Below, piece after piece: positions 8,920-19,251 of a DNA stretch of 35,195 nt. Below the pieces are notes generated by a model. That model was not told where the DNA came from. It saw only the letters and a program-made list of their open reading frames with translations, and searched no databases. The translations under genes were made by a program, and so were the position numbers. Numbering within the stretch: the stretch's first letter is position 1; each line of letters begins with the position of its first letter. The DNA comes from Acidobacteriota bacterium (GTDB taxonomy: Bacteria; Acidobacteriota; Vicinamibacteria; Fen-336): contig QHVJ01000112.1 in assembly GCA_003222275.1 (NCBI GenBank), positions 1-35,195 on the forward strand, written 5' to 3'.

Positions 8920-10608
8920 CTAGTTCGCGGCCGCGGAGCCCTTCGCGCGCACCGCCGCCACGTGCGACGCGGAAACCGCCCTCACCCCGCCGCCGAATTG
9001 CTTCCGCACGTAGCTCAGCACGGAGGCGATCTCGGCGTCGCTCAGAGCGGACAGCTCCGGCATCGTGTTGTGGTACTTCTCGCGGTCGGGCGGGAGGACC
9101 TTGGCCGGACCGCGCAGGATCACGTCGATGAGCCGCTGGGGATCACCCTTGACGACGGCGCTGTCGGTGAGGTCGGGTTGCATGTTGGGAACCCCGCGGC
9201 CGTCCGCCATATGGCAGACCGCGCAGGTTTGCTTGTAGACGGCCGCGCCGGCATCGCCCGCGGAGGCCGATTTCTTCACCGCGGCGGGCACGGCCCCGGT
9301 CGCTCGGGCGGCGGCCACCGGCTTGTCGCCCGTGTAGACGATTCGCCAGACGCGGCCCTTCTCGGTGTCGGTGACGTAGAGCGAGCCGTCGGGACCCATG
9401 GCCACGCCGCAGGGGCGGTAACGGGCATCGCGCGGGTTGGTGAACTCCGCGCGGGCCGGGAAGCCGCTCGCGAACACCTCGTAGCCACCGCTGGGCGTGC
9501 CCTTGGCGTCGAAGGGCACGAAGGCGACGTTGTAGCCCTTCTGCGGCCGGGGCGCGCGGTTCCACGAGCCGTGGAAGGCCACGAACATGCCGCCGCGGTA
9601 CTTGGCCGGGAACTGATCGCCGCTGTAGTAGGTCATCTGCATCGGCGCCCAGTGGGCGGGGAACGCAACGACCGGGTCCGGGTACTTCCCCGGCTCCGCG
9701 CGCTTCTGGTTGTCGCCGCCGTACTCCGGCCCCAGCATGCGGGCCTTCTTCATCGGGTCCCAGTACGTCATGGGCCAGCCGAAGTTGCTCCCCTCGCGCA
9801 GGACCTGCATCTCCTCCGCCGGCAGCTCGGCGTTGTCGTCGTCGTTGTAGTGATCGGGGTCCACGGTGCTGAGCTGGTCGCGGCCGTTCATCACGGTGAA
9901 GAACGTCTTCGACACCGGGTTCCACGCGATGGCCATGATGTGCCGATGGCCGGTCGAGTAGTGGAAGCCGTCGGCCTCCTTCTGGCTCGGCTTCGCAGGG
10001 TCGAAGCGCCAGAACCCGCCGTGCGTCTTCAGGAACTCCGTCGGGTCCTTCCCCTTCGCGTGCAGCGCCCGGTCCGGATCGCCCAGGGCGTTGGCCGGCG
10101 ATCCCACTTCGACGTACAGGCGGCCGGCGTCGTCGAAGGAAAAGGCCTTGGAGTCGTGCTGCTCCTCGGCGGGCAGGTCGGTGACGATCGTCTCCGGCGC
10201 GCCCGTCGGCTTGAGCTGTCCCGGCGTCAGCTTCTGGCGGAACACGGCGCTGTTCGACGAGTAGTACAGGTAGCCGTCGTGCACCGCGATGCCGGTGCCT
10301 TCCCCGTCGCCGAAGGGCTCCTTGAGGTCGGCGCGGCCGTCGCCGTTGGTGTCGCGCAACGCGATGATGCCGGCCTTGCTCGTCCGCACGTAGACGTCGC
10401 CGTTGGGGGCCACGGCCACGTGCCGCAGGGGCCCGAGCGCGTCCGCGAACACGAGCGCGTGGAACCCGGCCGGCAGCTTGATCCCGCCGTCGTCGGGATC
10501 CGGCTTCGGCGGTGCCGAGAGCGCGGACGCCGCGGCCAGGGCGCAGACGGCGACCGCGATGGGCCACCGCGAGGAGACGGCAACGGGAAGGCGCGAGGTG
10601 CAGGACAT
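8920..10608 (-). CDS. L-sorbosone dehydrogenase-like (PQQ-type beta-propeller) protein fused to cytochrome c domain
   Basis: Start set to ATG at 10608 with GGAGGA just upstream (GATCGGAGGAACCATG). 'KLPAGFHALVFADALGPLRHVAVAPNGDVYV...', C-terminal heme motif 'CAVCH', signal peptide. Confidence 0.88.
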   Translation of the reverse strand: MSCTSRLPVAVSSRWPIAVAVCALAAASALSAPPKPDPDDGGIKLPAGFHALVFADALGPLRHVAVAPNGDVYVRTSKAGIIALRDTNGDGRADLKEPFGDGEGTGIAVHDGYLYYSSNSAVFRQKLTPGQLKPTGAPETIVTDLPAEEQHDSKAFSFDDAGRLYVEVGSPANALGDPDRALHAKGKDPTEFLKTHGGFWRFDPAKPSQKEADGFHYSTGHRHIMAIAWNPVSKTFFTVMNGRDQLSTVDPDHYNDDDNAELPAEEMQVLREGSNFGWPMTYWDPMKKARMLGPEYGGDNQKRAEPGKYPDPVVAFPAHWAPMQMTYYSGDQFPAKYRGGMFVAFHGSWNRAPRPQKGYNVAFVPFDAKGTPSGGYEVFASGFPARAEFTNPRDARYRPCGVAMGPDGSLYVTDTEKGRVWRIVYTGDKPVAAARATGAVPAAVKKSASAGDAGAAVYKQTCAVCHMADGRGVPNMQPDLTDSAVVKGDPQRLIDVILRGPAKVLPPDREKYHNTMPELSALSDAEIASVLSYVRKQFGGGVRAVSASHVAAVRAKGSAAAN

Positions 10609-10621
10609 GGTTCCTCCGATC

Positions 10622-10633
10622 AGATGATATATG
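10622..10633 (-). promoter_or_regulatory. Single AT-rich motif CATATATCAT in the gap between GH97 and dehydrogenase genes
   Basis: Reverse complement of 10624-10633 is CATATATCAT; shares ATATATCAT exactly with 7-15. Confidence 0.35.
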
Positions 10634-10660
10634 CGCGGATCCGGTTCTGGGCTTCGGCGG

Positions 10661-12616
10661 TCAGTTCCGGGGGCGCAGCCGGGCCGCCCAGCCGCCGCCC
10701 TCCGCGAGATGGACCTTGAGGCGCCGTGTTCTGTCGACGTCGCTCTTCGCGCGCGCGTAGTCGCTGGCCCAGCGGTCGGCGTTGACGCCGTCCGCGTAGG
10801 CATCCAGCTCGAAGCCGCCCTCGGGCAGGAACGAGAGGTCGATCTCCAGGTCGCGCGGCGTCCAGTCCGTCATCGCTCCGACGTACCAGTCGCGGCCGTG
10901 GCGGCGCGCCACCGCGACGTAGTCGCCGATCTTGCCGTCGAGCACGCGCGTCTCGTCCCAGGTCGTGGGCACCGGCCCCAGGAACTCCATCGTCTCGGGC
11001 TCGCGGAGGTAGTTCGACGGGCTGTCGGCCAGCATCTGCAGCGGGCTCTCGTAGACGACGTACATCGCGAGCTGGTGGCAGCGGGTGCCCAGGCTCATCG
11101 GCTGCTCGAAGACGGGAGCGAAGCTCTTCTTGCTCGCGTTCCTCGTCGCTCCGGGGGTGAAGTCCATGGGCCCGAGGAACATCCGCGTGAAGGGAATGGT
11201 CACGTCGTGCTCGGGGCTCGTGGAATCGCTCCACTTGTCCCACTCCAGGCCGCGCACGCCCTCGGTCGAGATCAGGTTGGGCCAGGTACGGGTCATGGTG
11301 GCCGGCTTCTGCGCGCCGTGGAAATCGACGAGCATGTGGCGCTTCGCCGCCTCGCGCGAGACCTTGTGGTAGAAGTTGATGAGGGGCTGGTCGTCGCGCT
11401 GCATGAAGTCGACCTTCAGGCCCTTGATCCCCCACTTCTCGAACCGGTCCATGGCCTGGTCGAACTTGTCGTCGAAGGTCTTCCACACGAGCCACAGGAT
11501 GATCCCGACGTTCTTCTGCCGGGCATAGGCGGTCAGCTCCTCCATGTCGATCTCGGGAACGACCTTCATGACGTCGCCGAGCACGTACCAGCCCTCGTCG
11601 AGGACGATGTACTCGATGCCGTACCGCGAGGCGAAGTCGATGTAGTACTTGTAGGTCTGCGTGTTCACGCCGGACTTGAAGCCGACGCCGTGGATGTTGT
11701 TCGCATTCCACCAGTCCCAGGCCACCTTGCCCGGCTTGATCCACGCCGTGTCCGCCACCTGCGAGGGCTTGGCCAGCAGGTAGACCATCGCGTTGGTGAT
11801 GAGGTCGCCGTCCTTCTCGGCGATGCCGACGATGCGCCAGGGATAGGTGCGTGTCCCCCTGGTCACGGCGATGTAGTCGGCCCGCTCGGTGACCTTGAGG
11901 TCGCGGTCGTGCTCGAGCGTCTCCTTGAGCGGGTACGCGGGGAACGTGCCCGCGAGGCCGTTCCCGCCGGTGCCTTTCAACCAGAGGCCGGGATATTCCT
12001 CGACGTCCGACTCCGCGATCGCGATCTTCACGCCGCCGGGCGCATCCACCACCGCGGGCATGGTCGCGATGGCCGTGGCGGGGATGTCCTTGAGGTGGAC
12101 GTAGTCGTAGCTCCTCTCGTTGTGGGAGAAGAAGCCCTCCTCCTTCGGGAAGAAGACGCCGAGGTCGCCGGGGAAGTTGAGGCTCACCTCCTCCGCGTAC
12201 ACCTTCACCTCCGGCGCCGGCAGCGACGTCTCGATGCGGTAGGCCACGCCCTCGTCGTAGGCGCGGAAGACGACCGCCCATCCGCCCTGCATGTCGAGCC
12301 GCAACTCGTGGAAGCGCTCGCGCAGCGCCGCCGCTTTCTGACGGACGGGCGGCTCCAGCGTCTGGTCCACGCGGCGCGGCCGCGAGGCCTTCACGCGGGG
12401 CTTCTCGCCGAGCGTCGCCTGGTCGATGCGCATCGAGAGGGTCGAGTTCTCCAGCAGTGGCTTCCCGTCGAGCTGGATGCCATAGCGGATCCGGTCGCGC
12501 GCGTCGATGAGGACCTCGATGCGCTGGTTGGGGGAGCGCAGCGAGTAGCTCGAAGCGGCCTGGACGGGACGAGGAAGCAGCGTCAGCGGCAGGAGGACAA
12601 GGAGGGCTTGGCGCAT
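10661..12616 (-). CDS. Glycoside hydrolase family 97 protein (alpha-glucosidase/alpha-galactosidase-like)
   Basis: Start 'MRQALLVLLPLTLLPRPVQAASSYSLRSPN' at 12616; 'WIKPGKVAWDWWNANNI', 'GIKGLKVDFMQRDDQPLINFYHKV', 'DFHGAQKPATMTRTWPNLISTEGVRGLEWDKWS' are GH97-like. Confidence 0.9.
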   Translation of the reverse strand: MRQALLVLLPLTLLPRPVQAASSYSLRSPNQRIEVLIDARDRIRYGIQLDGKPLLENSTLSMRIDQATLGEKPRVKASRPRRVDQTLEPPVRQKAAALRERFHELRLDMQGGWAVVFRAYDEGVAYRIETSLPAPEVKVYAEEVSLNFPGDLGVFFPKEEGFFSHNERSYDYVHLKDIPATAIATMPAVVDAPGGVKIAIAESDVEEYPGLWLKGTGGNGLAGTFPAYPLKETLEHDRDLKVTERADYIAVTRGTRTYPWRIVGIAEKDGDLITNAMVYLLAKPSQVADTAWIKPGKVAWDWWNANNIHGVGFKSGVNTQTYKYYIDFASRYGIEYIVLDEGWYVLGDVMKVVPEIDMEELTAYARQKNVGIILWLVWKTFDDKFDQAMDRFEKWGIKGLKVDFMQRDDQPLINFYHKVSREAAKRHMLVDFHGAQKPATMTRTWPNLISTEGVRGLEWDKWSDSTSPEHDVTIPFTRMFLGPMDFTPGATRNASKKSFAPVFEQPMSLGTRCHQLAMYVVYESPLQMLADSPSNYLREPETMEFLGPVPTTWDETRVLDGKIGDYVAVARRHGRDWYVGAMTDWTPRDLEIDLSFLPEGGFELDAYADGVNADRWASDYARAKSDVDRTRRLKVHLAEGGGWAARLRPRN

Positions 12617-12627
12617 GATTTTCGACC

Positions 12628-13848
12628 TCACTCGGGACGAGACCTGCGGGGAAGGAACGCGACCCCCACCGCGCCCAGGGCGGCGAGGCCGATGAGGAAC
12701 AGGAAGCCCGGCCGGTAGCTCGTGAGGCGGTCGCGCAGCGTGGCCACCGCCATCGGCACGACCGACTCCGAGACGCTGTCCGCGGTGAGGACGATGCCCA
12801 TCACCCGCCCCAGCACCCGCAGGCCGAACAGCTCGGCGGCCATGAGCGGGATGATCATGTAGTCTCCGCCGAGCCCCACCCCGAACAGCAGCGCCGCCAC
12901 CTGCAGCATCCCGAGCGTCGGGGAGAACGCGAGGAGCGGGATCGTGGCGGCGACGATCGCATAGATGAGGAGCATGACCTGCTTCTTCGGCCACCGGTCG
13001 GCCAGCCAGCCCATCAGCAGCCGACCCACGATGCTTCCGACGAGGATCAGCGAGAGGATCCGGGCCGCCTGTCCCTGGGTGAGGCCGCGGTCGAGGCTCA
13101 AGTAGAGCTTCAGGTTCTGCATCGTGCCGCCCACGGCTCCGATCGAACAGATGCTGGCCAGGGCGAGGAAATAGAACGCCGGCTGGCGAAAGACCGGTGC
13201 CAGCGGCGCTCGAGCGGCGGCGGCGGACGCGGCAGTGGGCGGCTCGCGCACGAAGAACGCCGCCGGGAACGCGATCGCGATCATGGCGACGCCCAGGGCG
13301 CGCAGCGCCCCGCGCCAGCCGAGGGCCTGGGTCAGCGCGTTGGCGACGAGAGGAACGAGCGCCCCCCCCACGCCGATGCCGAGGTAGGCGATGCCCATGG
13401 CCCGGCCGCGGGCGGCATCGAACCAACCCGAGAGCATCACCTGGTTGGGCAGCGGGCCGCCACACACGTAGCCGAGGGCGTTGAGCAGATAGAAGAAGTA
13501 GAAGGCGCCGAGACCATGCACCTCGCCGAGGCCCACGAGCGCGAGCCCCGCCATCAGGATCCCCGCCAGCATCAGACGGCGCGGGCCGAAGCGGTCGATG
13601 ATGACGCCGGCGGCGAACCCGAAGATTGGCCCCACGAGCAGCTTGCTGTAGGCGTTGCCGGAGGTGACCTGCTGGCGGCTCCACCCGAGCTCGCGGACGA
13701 AGAAGTCGTAGAAGAAGGGAAGGCCGTACGTGGCGACCCCGACGATGGAGAAGAGCGCCAGGAACGCCGTGACTACCGCCAACGTGGGGTCCTTCGCCCG
13801 CTCGGGAGTCAATCCCTCACTCGCTCTCTGAGCTGGGGGACTGTTCAT
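12628..13848 (-). CDS. MFS transporter (monocarboxylate/OFA-like)
   Basis: '[56 protein letters not shown]...' with about 12 hydrophobic segments; ATG overlaps the upstream stop (ATGA). Confidence 0.88.
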   Translation of the reverse strand: MNSPPAQRASEGLTPERAKDPTLAVVTAFLALFSIVGVATYGLPFFYDFFVRELGWSRQQVTSGNAYSKLLVGPIFGFAAGVIIDRFGPRRLMLAGILMAGLALVGLGEVHGLGAFYFFYLLNALGYVCGGPLPNQVMLSGWFDAARGRAMGIAYLGIGVGGALVPLVANALTQALGWRGALRALGVAMIAIAFPAAFFVREPPTAASAAAARAPLAPVFRQPAFYFLALASICSIGAVGGTMQNLKLYLSLDRGLTQGQAARILSLILVGSIVGRLLMGWLADRWPKKQVMLLIYAIVAATIPLLAFSPTLGMLQVAALLFGVGLGGDYMIIPLMAAELFGLRVLGRVMGIVLTADSVSESVVPMAVATLRDRLTSYRPGFLFLIGLAALGAVGVAFLPRRSRPE

Positions 13849-15269
13849 GCGCGCAGCGTTTCCTTGACGCGCCCGAGCTTCGCCGCTTCCGGCCGCCCGG
13901 CGTAGAAGGCGTCGAGGGGATAGCAGCCGGAAACGAGGCCGCTGCGGGGGGCGGTCGTGCAGTCGCTGAACGTGCGGCAAAGGGACTTGCGGCGCAGCGG
14001 GCGGCCCTCGAGCACGTCGGCGGGAAGATCGGGATAGGAAAGGACCATCCGGCCGAGGCCGATGAAGTCCGCCTTTTCCTCGCGCAGCACGCGTTGGCCC
14101 ACGTGGGGCAGCCACTCCTGCAGGTAGCTGTACGCGGAGCCCACGAACACGAGCCGAGGGAACTCGGCCTTCAGAACCGCCGCGGCGTCGATCTGCCGCG
14201 CGACGCCCCGGAGCGGATCCTCCGGCGGGCTGTAACCATCGCTGGGAGGGAAGAGCGCCGGGCGCTGCACGTGGGGGTTGTAGTAGGGGCTGCCGGCCGT
14301 GAGGCAGATCCAGCGCACGTCCAGAGACTCCAGCAGGCGCAGCAGCTCACGCGCGTCGTCGAGGGCGGCGTCGAGGTCGCCTTCGAAGAGGCCGAAGGCG
14401 GAGCGGTATCCCGGAGCGCTTTCCGGCTCGCCGGCACCGTCCGAGCCCTTCCGCCATGGCACGGTATCGAAAGCGGAGAACCGCACGCCGATCCCGAGCC
14501 CTTTCGCCTCGGTGCGCAGGCCCGACACGACCTCGCGGAGGAAGCGGGTACGGTTCTCGAAGCGGCCGCCGTAGCGGCCCGGCCGTTCGCGCGCCGAGAG
14601 CAGCTCGTGGCCGAGGTAGCCGTGGCAGTGCTTGACGTCGACGAACCGGAACCCCGCGTCGACCGCCAGGCGCCCCGCGCGGACGAAGTCCGCCACCAGC
14701 CGGTCGAGGTCGTCGTCGCTGAGCACGCGCACGCCGGCCGGAAAGCGGCGGTCGAGGACCGGATGGTGGTAGGCGACGAGCGGCTCCGCCCGCTCGCGCG
14801 AGTGGGGGCACGCGAAGCGGCCCGAGTGCGTGAGCTGGAGGCCCACGAGCAGGCCTCGCTCGGAGCCGAAGCGGTCCACGTGGGCGTCCACCAGGTCCTG
14901 CCGCAGCCGCGCAAGCGCGCCCACCGTCCGGTCGGCGAGGACGAGCTGGCGCGGGTTCGCGCGGCCGTCGTGTCGCACGGCGACTGCCTCCCCGCCCCAG
15001 ATGAGCTTCGCTCCGCTCACGCCGAAGTTCCGCCAGCGCCTTTGCGTCAGCTCGCTGGGCTCGCCCGCGGGCGTCCCGTCCCAGCCTTCCATCGGGAGGA
15101 TGCAGAAGCGGTTTCCCACCCGGTCCCCGCCCACGTCGATGGGGAGGGCGAACGGGGACGAGGAGGCCGGCGACAGCTCGTCGTCGAAGGCGAGCCCGAT
15201 GCCGGAGTCCCGGAGATGGACGCGCAAGGCGTCCGGCGTCCGCAAGGTGGCGATGCGGCGCCAGCTCAC
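13845..15269 (-). CDS. NADH:flavin oxidoreductase, Old Yellow Enzyme family
   Basis: GTG start at 15269; '[16 protein letters not shown]', '[12 protein letters not shown]', '[39 protein letters not shown]', Cys-containing C-terminus '[25 protein letters not shown]'. Confidence 0.87.
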   Translation of the reverse strand: MSWRRIATLRTPDALRVHLRDSGIGLAFDDELSPASSSPFALPIDVGGDRVGNRFCILPMEGWDGTPAGEPSELTQRRWRNFGVSGAKLIWGGEAVAVRHDGRANPRQLVLADRTVGALARLRQDLVDAHVDRFGSERGLLVGLQLTHSGRFACPHSRERAEPLVAYHHPVLDRRFPAGVRVLSDDDLDRLVADFVRAGRLAVDAGFRFVDVKHCHGYLGHELLSARERPGRYGGRFENRTRFLREVVSGLRTEAKGLGIGVRFSAFDTVPWRKGSDGAGEPESAPGYRSAFGLFEGDLDAALDDARELLRLLESLDVRWICLTAGSPYYNPHVQRPALFPPSDGYSPPEDPLRGVARQIDAAAVLKAEFPRLVFVGSAYSYLQEWLPHVGQRVLREEKADFIGLGRMVLSYPDLPADVLEGRPLRRKSLCRTFSDCTTAPRSGLVSGCYPLDAFYAGRPEAAKLGRVKETLRA

Positions 15270-15367
15270 ACTACCGCCACTGCTTCGCCGACGCGCTCCA
15301 TCAACGTCCGATAGGCGAGCGCCGGCGCGGTGCGGCAGGGGGCAGGCGCCACCGACGAGAACGCCAT
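15266..15367 (-). CDS. Possible 33-aa leader ORF overlapping the OYE start codon
   Basis: Reads [33 protein letters not shown]; its TGA overlaps the GTG of the OYE gene (GTGA). No strong Shine-Dalgarno. Confidence 0.25.
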   Translation of the reverse strand: MAFSSVAPAPCRTAPALAYRTLMERVGEAVAVV

Positions 15368-15396
15368 ATCATTGAATCTCGCTTGGATTCGCCGAA

Positions 15397-15425
15397 AGCC
15401 TACACGGGTTTAGACGACCGGTCAA
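15397..15425 (-). promoter_or_regulatory. Candidate sigma70-like promoter for the OYE-led operon
   Basis: On minus: TTGACC (15425-15420), 17-nt spacer, TAGGCT (15402-15397). Confidence 0.4.
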
Positions 15426-15430
15426 TGAAA

Positions 15431-15448
15431 GATATCAGATATATGATC
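15431..15448 (-). promoter_or_regulatory. AT-rich motif GATATCAGATATATGATC upstream of the candidate -35 box of the OYE operon
   Basis: Reverse complement of 15439-15447 is ATCATATAT; shares ATCATATA with both copies at the window start. Confidence 0.35.
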
Positions 15449-15654
15449 CCGGTAAATCACTGAGGGCTCTTTGGCTCCCGCATGAAGAGCTCGTGAATCG
15501 CCTGACGCCCCACCGAACGTCGGGCCCGAGGAGTTGCGGATGCGCACCGCGATGGTCGAAGTGCGCGCGAACGTGTAACGACCCCGACTCTTTCTTTCCC
15601 GGGCCCTGCCGCTTGTGCTAGAGTGCCCGAGGTTCACAATACCTAGGGGTTCCC

Positions 15655-18600
15655 ATGCGTCTTGATTCCGTCGAGATCGTCGGCTTCAAGTCCTTCTGCG
15701 ACAGGCAGGAACTGTCGTTCCGGGGCGGCGTCACCGGGATCGTGGGCCCGAACGGTTGCGGCAAGAGCAACATCTCCGACGCCATCTCCTGGGTCCTCGG
15801 CGAGCAAAGCGTGAAGAGCCTGCGCGGCACGGCGATGGAGGACGTGATCTTCGCCGGCAGCCAGTCGCGGCAGCCGCTGGCCATGGCCGAGGTGAACCTG
15901 AAAGTCTCGGGTCTCAACGGCAACAGCCCCGACGGCACTCCGGAGTGCGTGGTGACCCGCCGCCTGTATCGCAACGGCGAGAGCGAATACCTCATGAACG
16001 GGAAGGTGTGCCGCCTGCGCGACATCCACGAGCTGTTCATGGACACCGGCCTCGGCTCCAAGGCGTACTCGATCATCGAGCAGGGCAAGATCGGGTTGAT
16101 CCTCTCCAGCAAGCCGGCCGACCGCCGCGCGCTCATCGAGGAGGCGGCCGGCATCACCAAGTACAAGGCTCGGCGCCGGCAGACGGCGCTCAAGCTGGAG
16201 GCTGCGCAGCAGAACCTTCTCCGCGTGAACGACATCGTCCACGAAGTGGAGAAGCAGCTCGAGAGCCTGAAGCGTCAGGCGGGCAAGGCCCGCCGATACC
16301 GCGTGCTCCGCGACGAGATGATCGCGGTGCAGCGGGTGCTCTTCGGCCGGCGCTTCCTCGATCTGCAGGAGCAGTCGCGCGCGCTGTCCGCGCGGCTCGC
16401 CGACGAATCGGGCCGCGAGCAGGCGGCGGCGATCGCGCTCGAGGCCGAAGAAGCGCAGATGGAGGCGCGCCGCGGCGGGCTCTACGACGCCGAGGGCGCG
16501 CTGGAGCAGGCCCGGGCCCGCCTCGCCGAGCTGACGCTGGCGGTGGACCGCCACCAGGGCCGCAGCGGCTATTGCCGCGAGCAGATCGAGGAGACCGAGC
16601 GCCGCCGCACCGACGAGACGCGCGAAGCGGAAGAGCTCCAGGGCCGCGTGGCTCCTCTCGGCGCGGAGCTGGCCGTGCGGCGCGAGGACGAAGCGCGGCT
16701 GCGCACCCGGCTCGCCGAGGCGGAAGAAGAGGCCCGCCGCGCCGACGAGGCGGCCCAGGCGGCGGCGGCCCGCCAGCGCGAGGCGGAAGCGGAACAGGAG
16801 ACGACGCGGGAGAACCAGGTCTCGCTGCTGGGCCGGCGGGCGGCGCTCCAGAACGCGCGGTCTTCGGTGACGGGCAACGCGGACCGGGCGGCGGCCGACC
16901 TCGTCAAGCTCGCGGCCGAGATCGAAGAGCTGGACCGCGACCGGCGCCGGATCGAATCGCTCCGGGGCGACGCGCGCTCGAGGGAGGAGGCGGCGGACCA
17001 CCTCGTGGCACATCTGTCCGAGCAGCGTCAGGAGGCGGCATCGCGGGGCGCCGAGGCGCGGCGCCGAGCCGCGGAGCACGAGCGGGAGGCGGACGCGCTG
17101 CGGAGCGAGCGCGACGGGCTTGCCGGCCGTCTCGCTTCCCTCGAGGACATCGTGGCCACCCATGCCGCCTTCGACGAGGGGGCGCGGGCGCTGCTGGCGG
17201 GGCCGGACAGCATCGAGGTCCTGGGCGTCGTGGCCGACGCCGTCGAGGCCGATTCCGCGCACGAGCGAGCCGTGGAGGCGTTCCTCGGACATCGCCTCCA
17301 GGCCGTGCTCGTGGCCGACGCCGGCCGCGCCGGGCGGGGCGTCCGCTTCCTCGAAGAGTCCGGCGCGGGCCGGGCAGCGCTGCTGCTGCTCGACGCGGCG
17401 ACGGGCCCGGCCGACGGCTCACGCCTGCGCGACATCGCCCTCCGCGAGCCCCGCGTCCGCGGTTTGCTGAGCGAGCGCTACCGGGTGACCGGACTCCATG
17501 CCGGGGCGATCCGCAAGACGCTTCCCGACGCGCTGGTGGTCGAGAGCTTCGACGATGCGCTGGCGGTCACCCATGCCCATGGCCCCGTCCCCTGCGTCAC
17601 CCCGTCCGGGGAGACGCTGCACGGCGCGGTCGCCGAAGGGGGGCGCGGCGGCAAGGGCCTGCTCGCGCCCCGGCGCGAGATCCGGGAGGTGACCTCCCGC
17701 CTCGGGGAGCTGGAGACGCTGCTCGCATCGGCCCGCGCGCGCGTGGCCGCGGAGACGACGGTGGCAACGGCCGCGGAGGCCGAAACGGCGGCGCTGGCCG
17801 AGCGCATCCACGCCGCGGAGAAGGAGCTGGTGGCCGTGCGCCGCGACCTGGCGGCGGCCGACGAGGAGGCCGCACGCCTCCATCGCAAGGCGGCCGTGCT
17901 CGACACCGAGCGCAGCCAGGCCGAGCAGGAGCGCGGCACGGCGGCCGTGCGCCTGGCCGAGCTGGAAGCGGCGCTCGACGCGGCGGAGGCCGAGCGCGAC
18001 CGCGGCGCCGGCCGCCTCGCGGTGCTGGCAACGGCGGTGGCCTCGGCCCGGACCGCGACCGAAGCGGCCCACGCCGTTTCGTCGGAGGCGCGCAGCGCGG
18101 TGGCCGGCCTGCGCGAGCGCGCGGCGGCCGCCGAAACCGAGCGGCGCCGCTTCGAGGACGACTGGCGCGAGCTCGAAGGACGCATTGCGGCCGGAAAGAG
18201 CCGGGCCGAGGAGCTGGCCCGCCGGCATGACGCCCTGCGCTCCGAGCGCGCAGAGTCGGAGCGGCTGCTCGCCGTCGCCCTCACGGACCGCGACGGGGTC
18301 ACCGGGGAAGCGGCCGGCGCCGAGGACGCCGTGCGTGAGATCCGTAACGAGCTGGAGGGCCGGGAGGTGGCGCTCAAGGAGCGCCGCCGCGAGCGCGGCA
18401 TGCTGCGCGACGCGCTCGCCGAGCTGGAAGTCGCTCGCGCCCGTACGGATTCCGACCTGGACCATCTCGTCCGGGAGTGCCAGCAGGCGGTCGGGGCCAC
18501 GGCCGCGGAGGCCGCGGCCGCGCTCACGGACGAGGACCGCGTCGCCGAGCCTCCCGCGCTCGAGGCCCGGGTGCAGGAGCTGCGCGAGAAGCTCGAGCAC

Positions 18601-19194
18601 ATGGGGCCGGTGAACGTGCTCGCGGTGGAGCAGGCGCAGGAGCTCGAGGATCGCCACCGCTTCCTCACCGCGCAGCGGCAGGACCTCGTGGAGTCGATCG
18701 CGGAGATGGACCGCGCCATCAAGAGCATCGACCGCACGTCGAAGGAGCGGTTCCGCGAGGCCTTCCAGGTCATCAACCAGCACTTCGGCGAGATCTTCAA
18801 GCAGCTCTTCGGGGGCGGCACCGCGGGCCTGAGCCTGCTCGACGAGGAAGACATCCTCGAGAGCGGCATCGACGTGATGGCCCAGCCCCCCGGCAAGCGC
18901 CTGCAGAACGTCATGCTGCTCTCCGGAGGCGAGAAGGCGCTCACGGCGATCTCGCTTCTCTTCGCGATCTTCCAGTACAAGCCCTCACCCTTCTGCATTC
19001 TCGACGAGGTGGACGCCCCTCTCGACGACGCCAACATCGGGCGTTTCGTGCGCATGCTCGAGGGCCTCAAGGACCAGACGCAATTCGTCCTCATCACCCA
19101 CTCCCGCAAGACCATGGAGATCGCCGACCAGCTCTACGGGGTGACGATGGAGGAGCCGGGCGTCAGCAAGCTGGTCAGTGTGAGGTTCAGCTAG
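15655..19194 (+). CDS. smc: Chromosome segregation protein SMC
   Basis: 1179 aa; Walker A 'GPNGCGKSN', 'DAISWVLGEQSVKSLRG', coiled coils around a hinge, signature 'LSGGEKALTAISLLFA', Walker B 'FCILDEVDAPLDDAN'. Confidence 0.97.
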   Translation: MRLDSVEIVGFKSFCDRQELSFRGGVTGIVGPNGCGKSNISDAISWVLGEQSVKSLRGTAMEDVIFAGSQSRQPLAMAEVNLKVSGLNGNSPDGTPECVVTRRLYRNGESEYLMNGKVCRLRDIHELFMDTGLGSKAYSIIEQGKIGLILSSKPADRRALIEEAAGITKYKARRRQTALKLEAAQQNLLRVNDIVHEVEKQLESLKRQAGKARRYRVLRDEMIAVQRVLFGRRFLDLQEQSRALSARLADESGREQAAAIALEAEEAQMEARRGGLYDAEGALEQARARLAELTLAVDRHQGRSGYCREQIEETERRRTDETREAEELQGRVAPLGAELAVRREDEARLRTRLAEAEEEARRADEAAQAAAARQREAEAEQETTRENQVSLLGRRAALQNARSSVTGNADRAAADLVKLAAEIEELDRDRRRIESLRGDARSREEAADHLVAHLSEQRQEAASRGAEARRRAAEHEREADALRSERDGLAGRLASLEDIVATHAAFDEGARALLAGPDSIEVLGVVADAVEADSAHERAVEAFLGHRLQAVLVADAGRAGRGVRFLEESGAGRAALLLLDAATGPADGSRLRDIALREPRVRGLLSERYRVTGLHAGAIRKTLPDALVVESFDDALAVTHAHGPVPCVTPSGETLHGAVAEGGRGGKGLLAPRREIREVTSRLGELETLLASARARVAAETTVATAAEAETAALAERIHAAEKELVAVRRDLAAADEEAARLHRKAAVLDTERSQAEQERGTAAVRLAELEAALDAAEAERDRGAGRLAVLATAVASARTATEAAHAVSSEARSAVAGLRERAAAAETERRRFEDDWRELEGRIAAGKSRAEELARRHDALRSERAESERLLAVALTDRDGVTGEAAGAEDAVREIRNELEGREVALKERRRERGMLRDALAELEVARARTDSDLDHLVRECQQAVGATAAEAAAALTDEDRVAEPPALEARVQELREKLEHMGPVNVLAVEQAQELEDRHRFLTAQRQDLVESIAEMDRAIKSIDRTSKERFREAFQVINQHFGEIFKQLFGGGTAGLSLLDEEDILESGIDVMAQPPGKRLQNVMLLSGGEKALTAISLLFAIFQYKPSPFCILDEVDAPLDDANIGRFVRMLEGLKDQTQFVLITHSRKTMEIADQLYGVTMEEPGVSKLVSVRFS

Positions 19195-19251
19195 CGCCTG
19201 GCTCCTCCGCGTTCGGGCGAGCGAAGCGGAGCATTTCCCTTATTCGCGCGA

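Noticed and set aside
7091-8923. 610-aa + ORF opposite the FG-GAP gene
   Set aside because: Antisense shadow ORF; FG-GAP/ASPIC motifs are on the minus strand.
10661-13684. 1007-aa ORF as a fusion of an unknown N-terminal domain to GH97
   Set aside because: The N-terminal ~355 aa are out-of-frame reading of the MFS gene; a proper signal peptide starts at 12616.
15422-15637. 71-aa minus ORF between the OYE and smc genes
   Set aside because: No recognisable domain; it overlaps the promoter/motif region of the OYE operon and is likely non-coding.
15756-18230. 824-aa + ORF inside smc in another frame
   Set aside because: R/G/A-rich out-of-frame translation; smc reads perfectly in its own frame.
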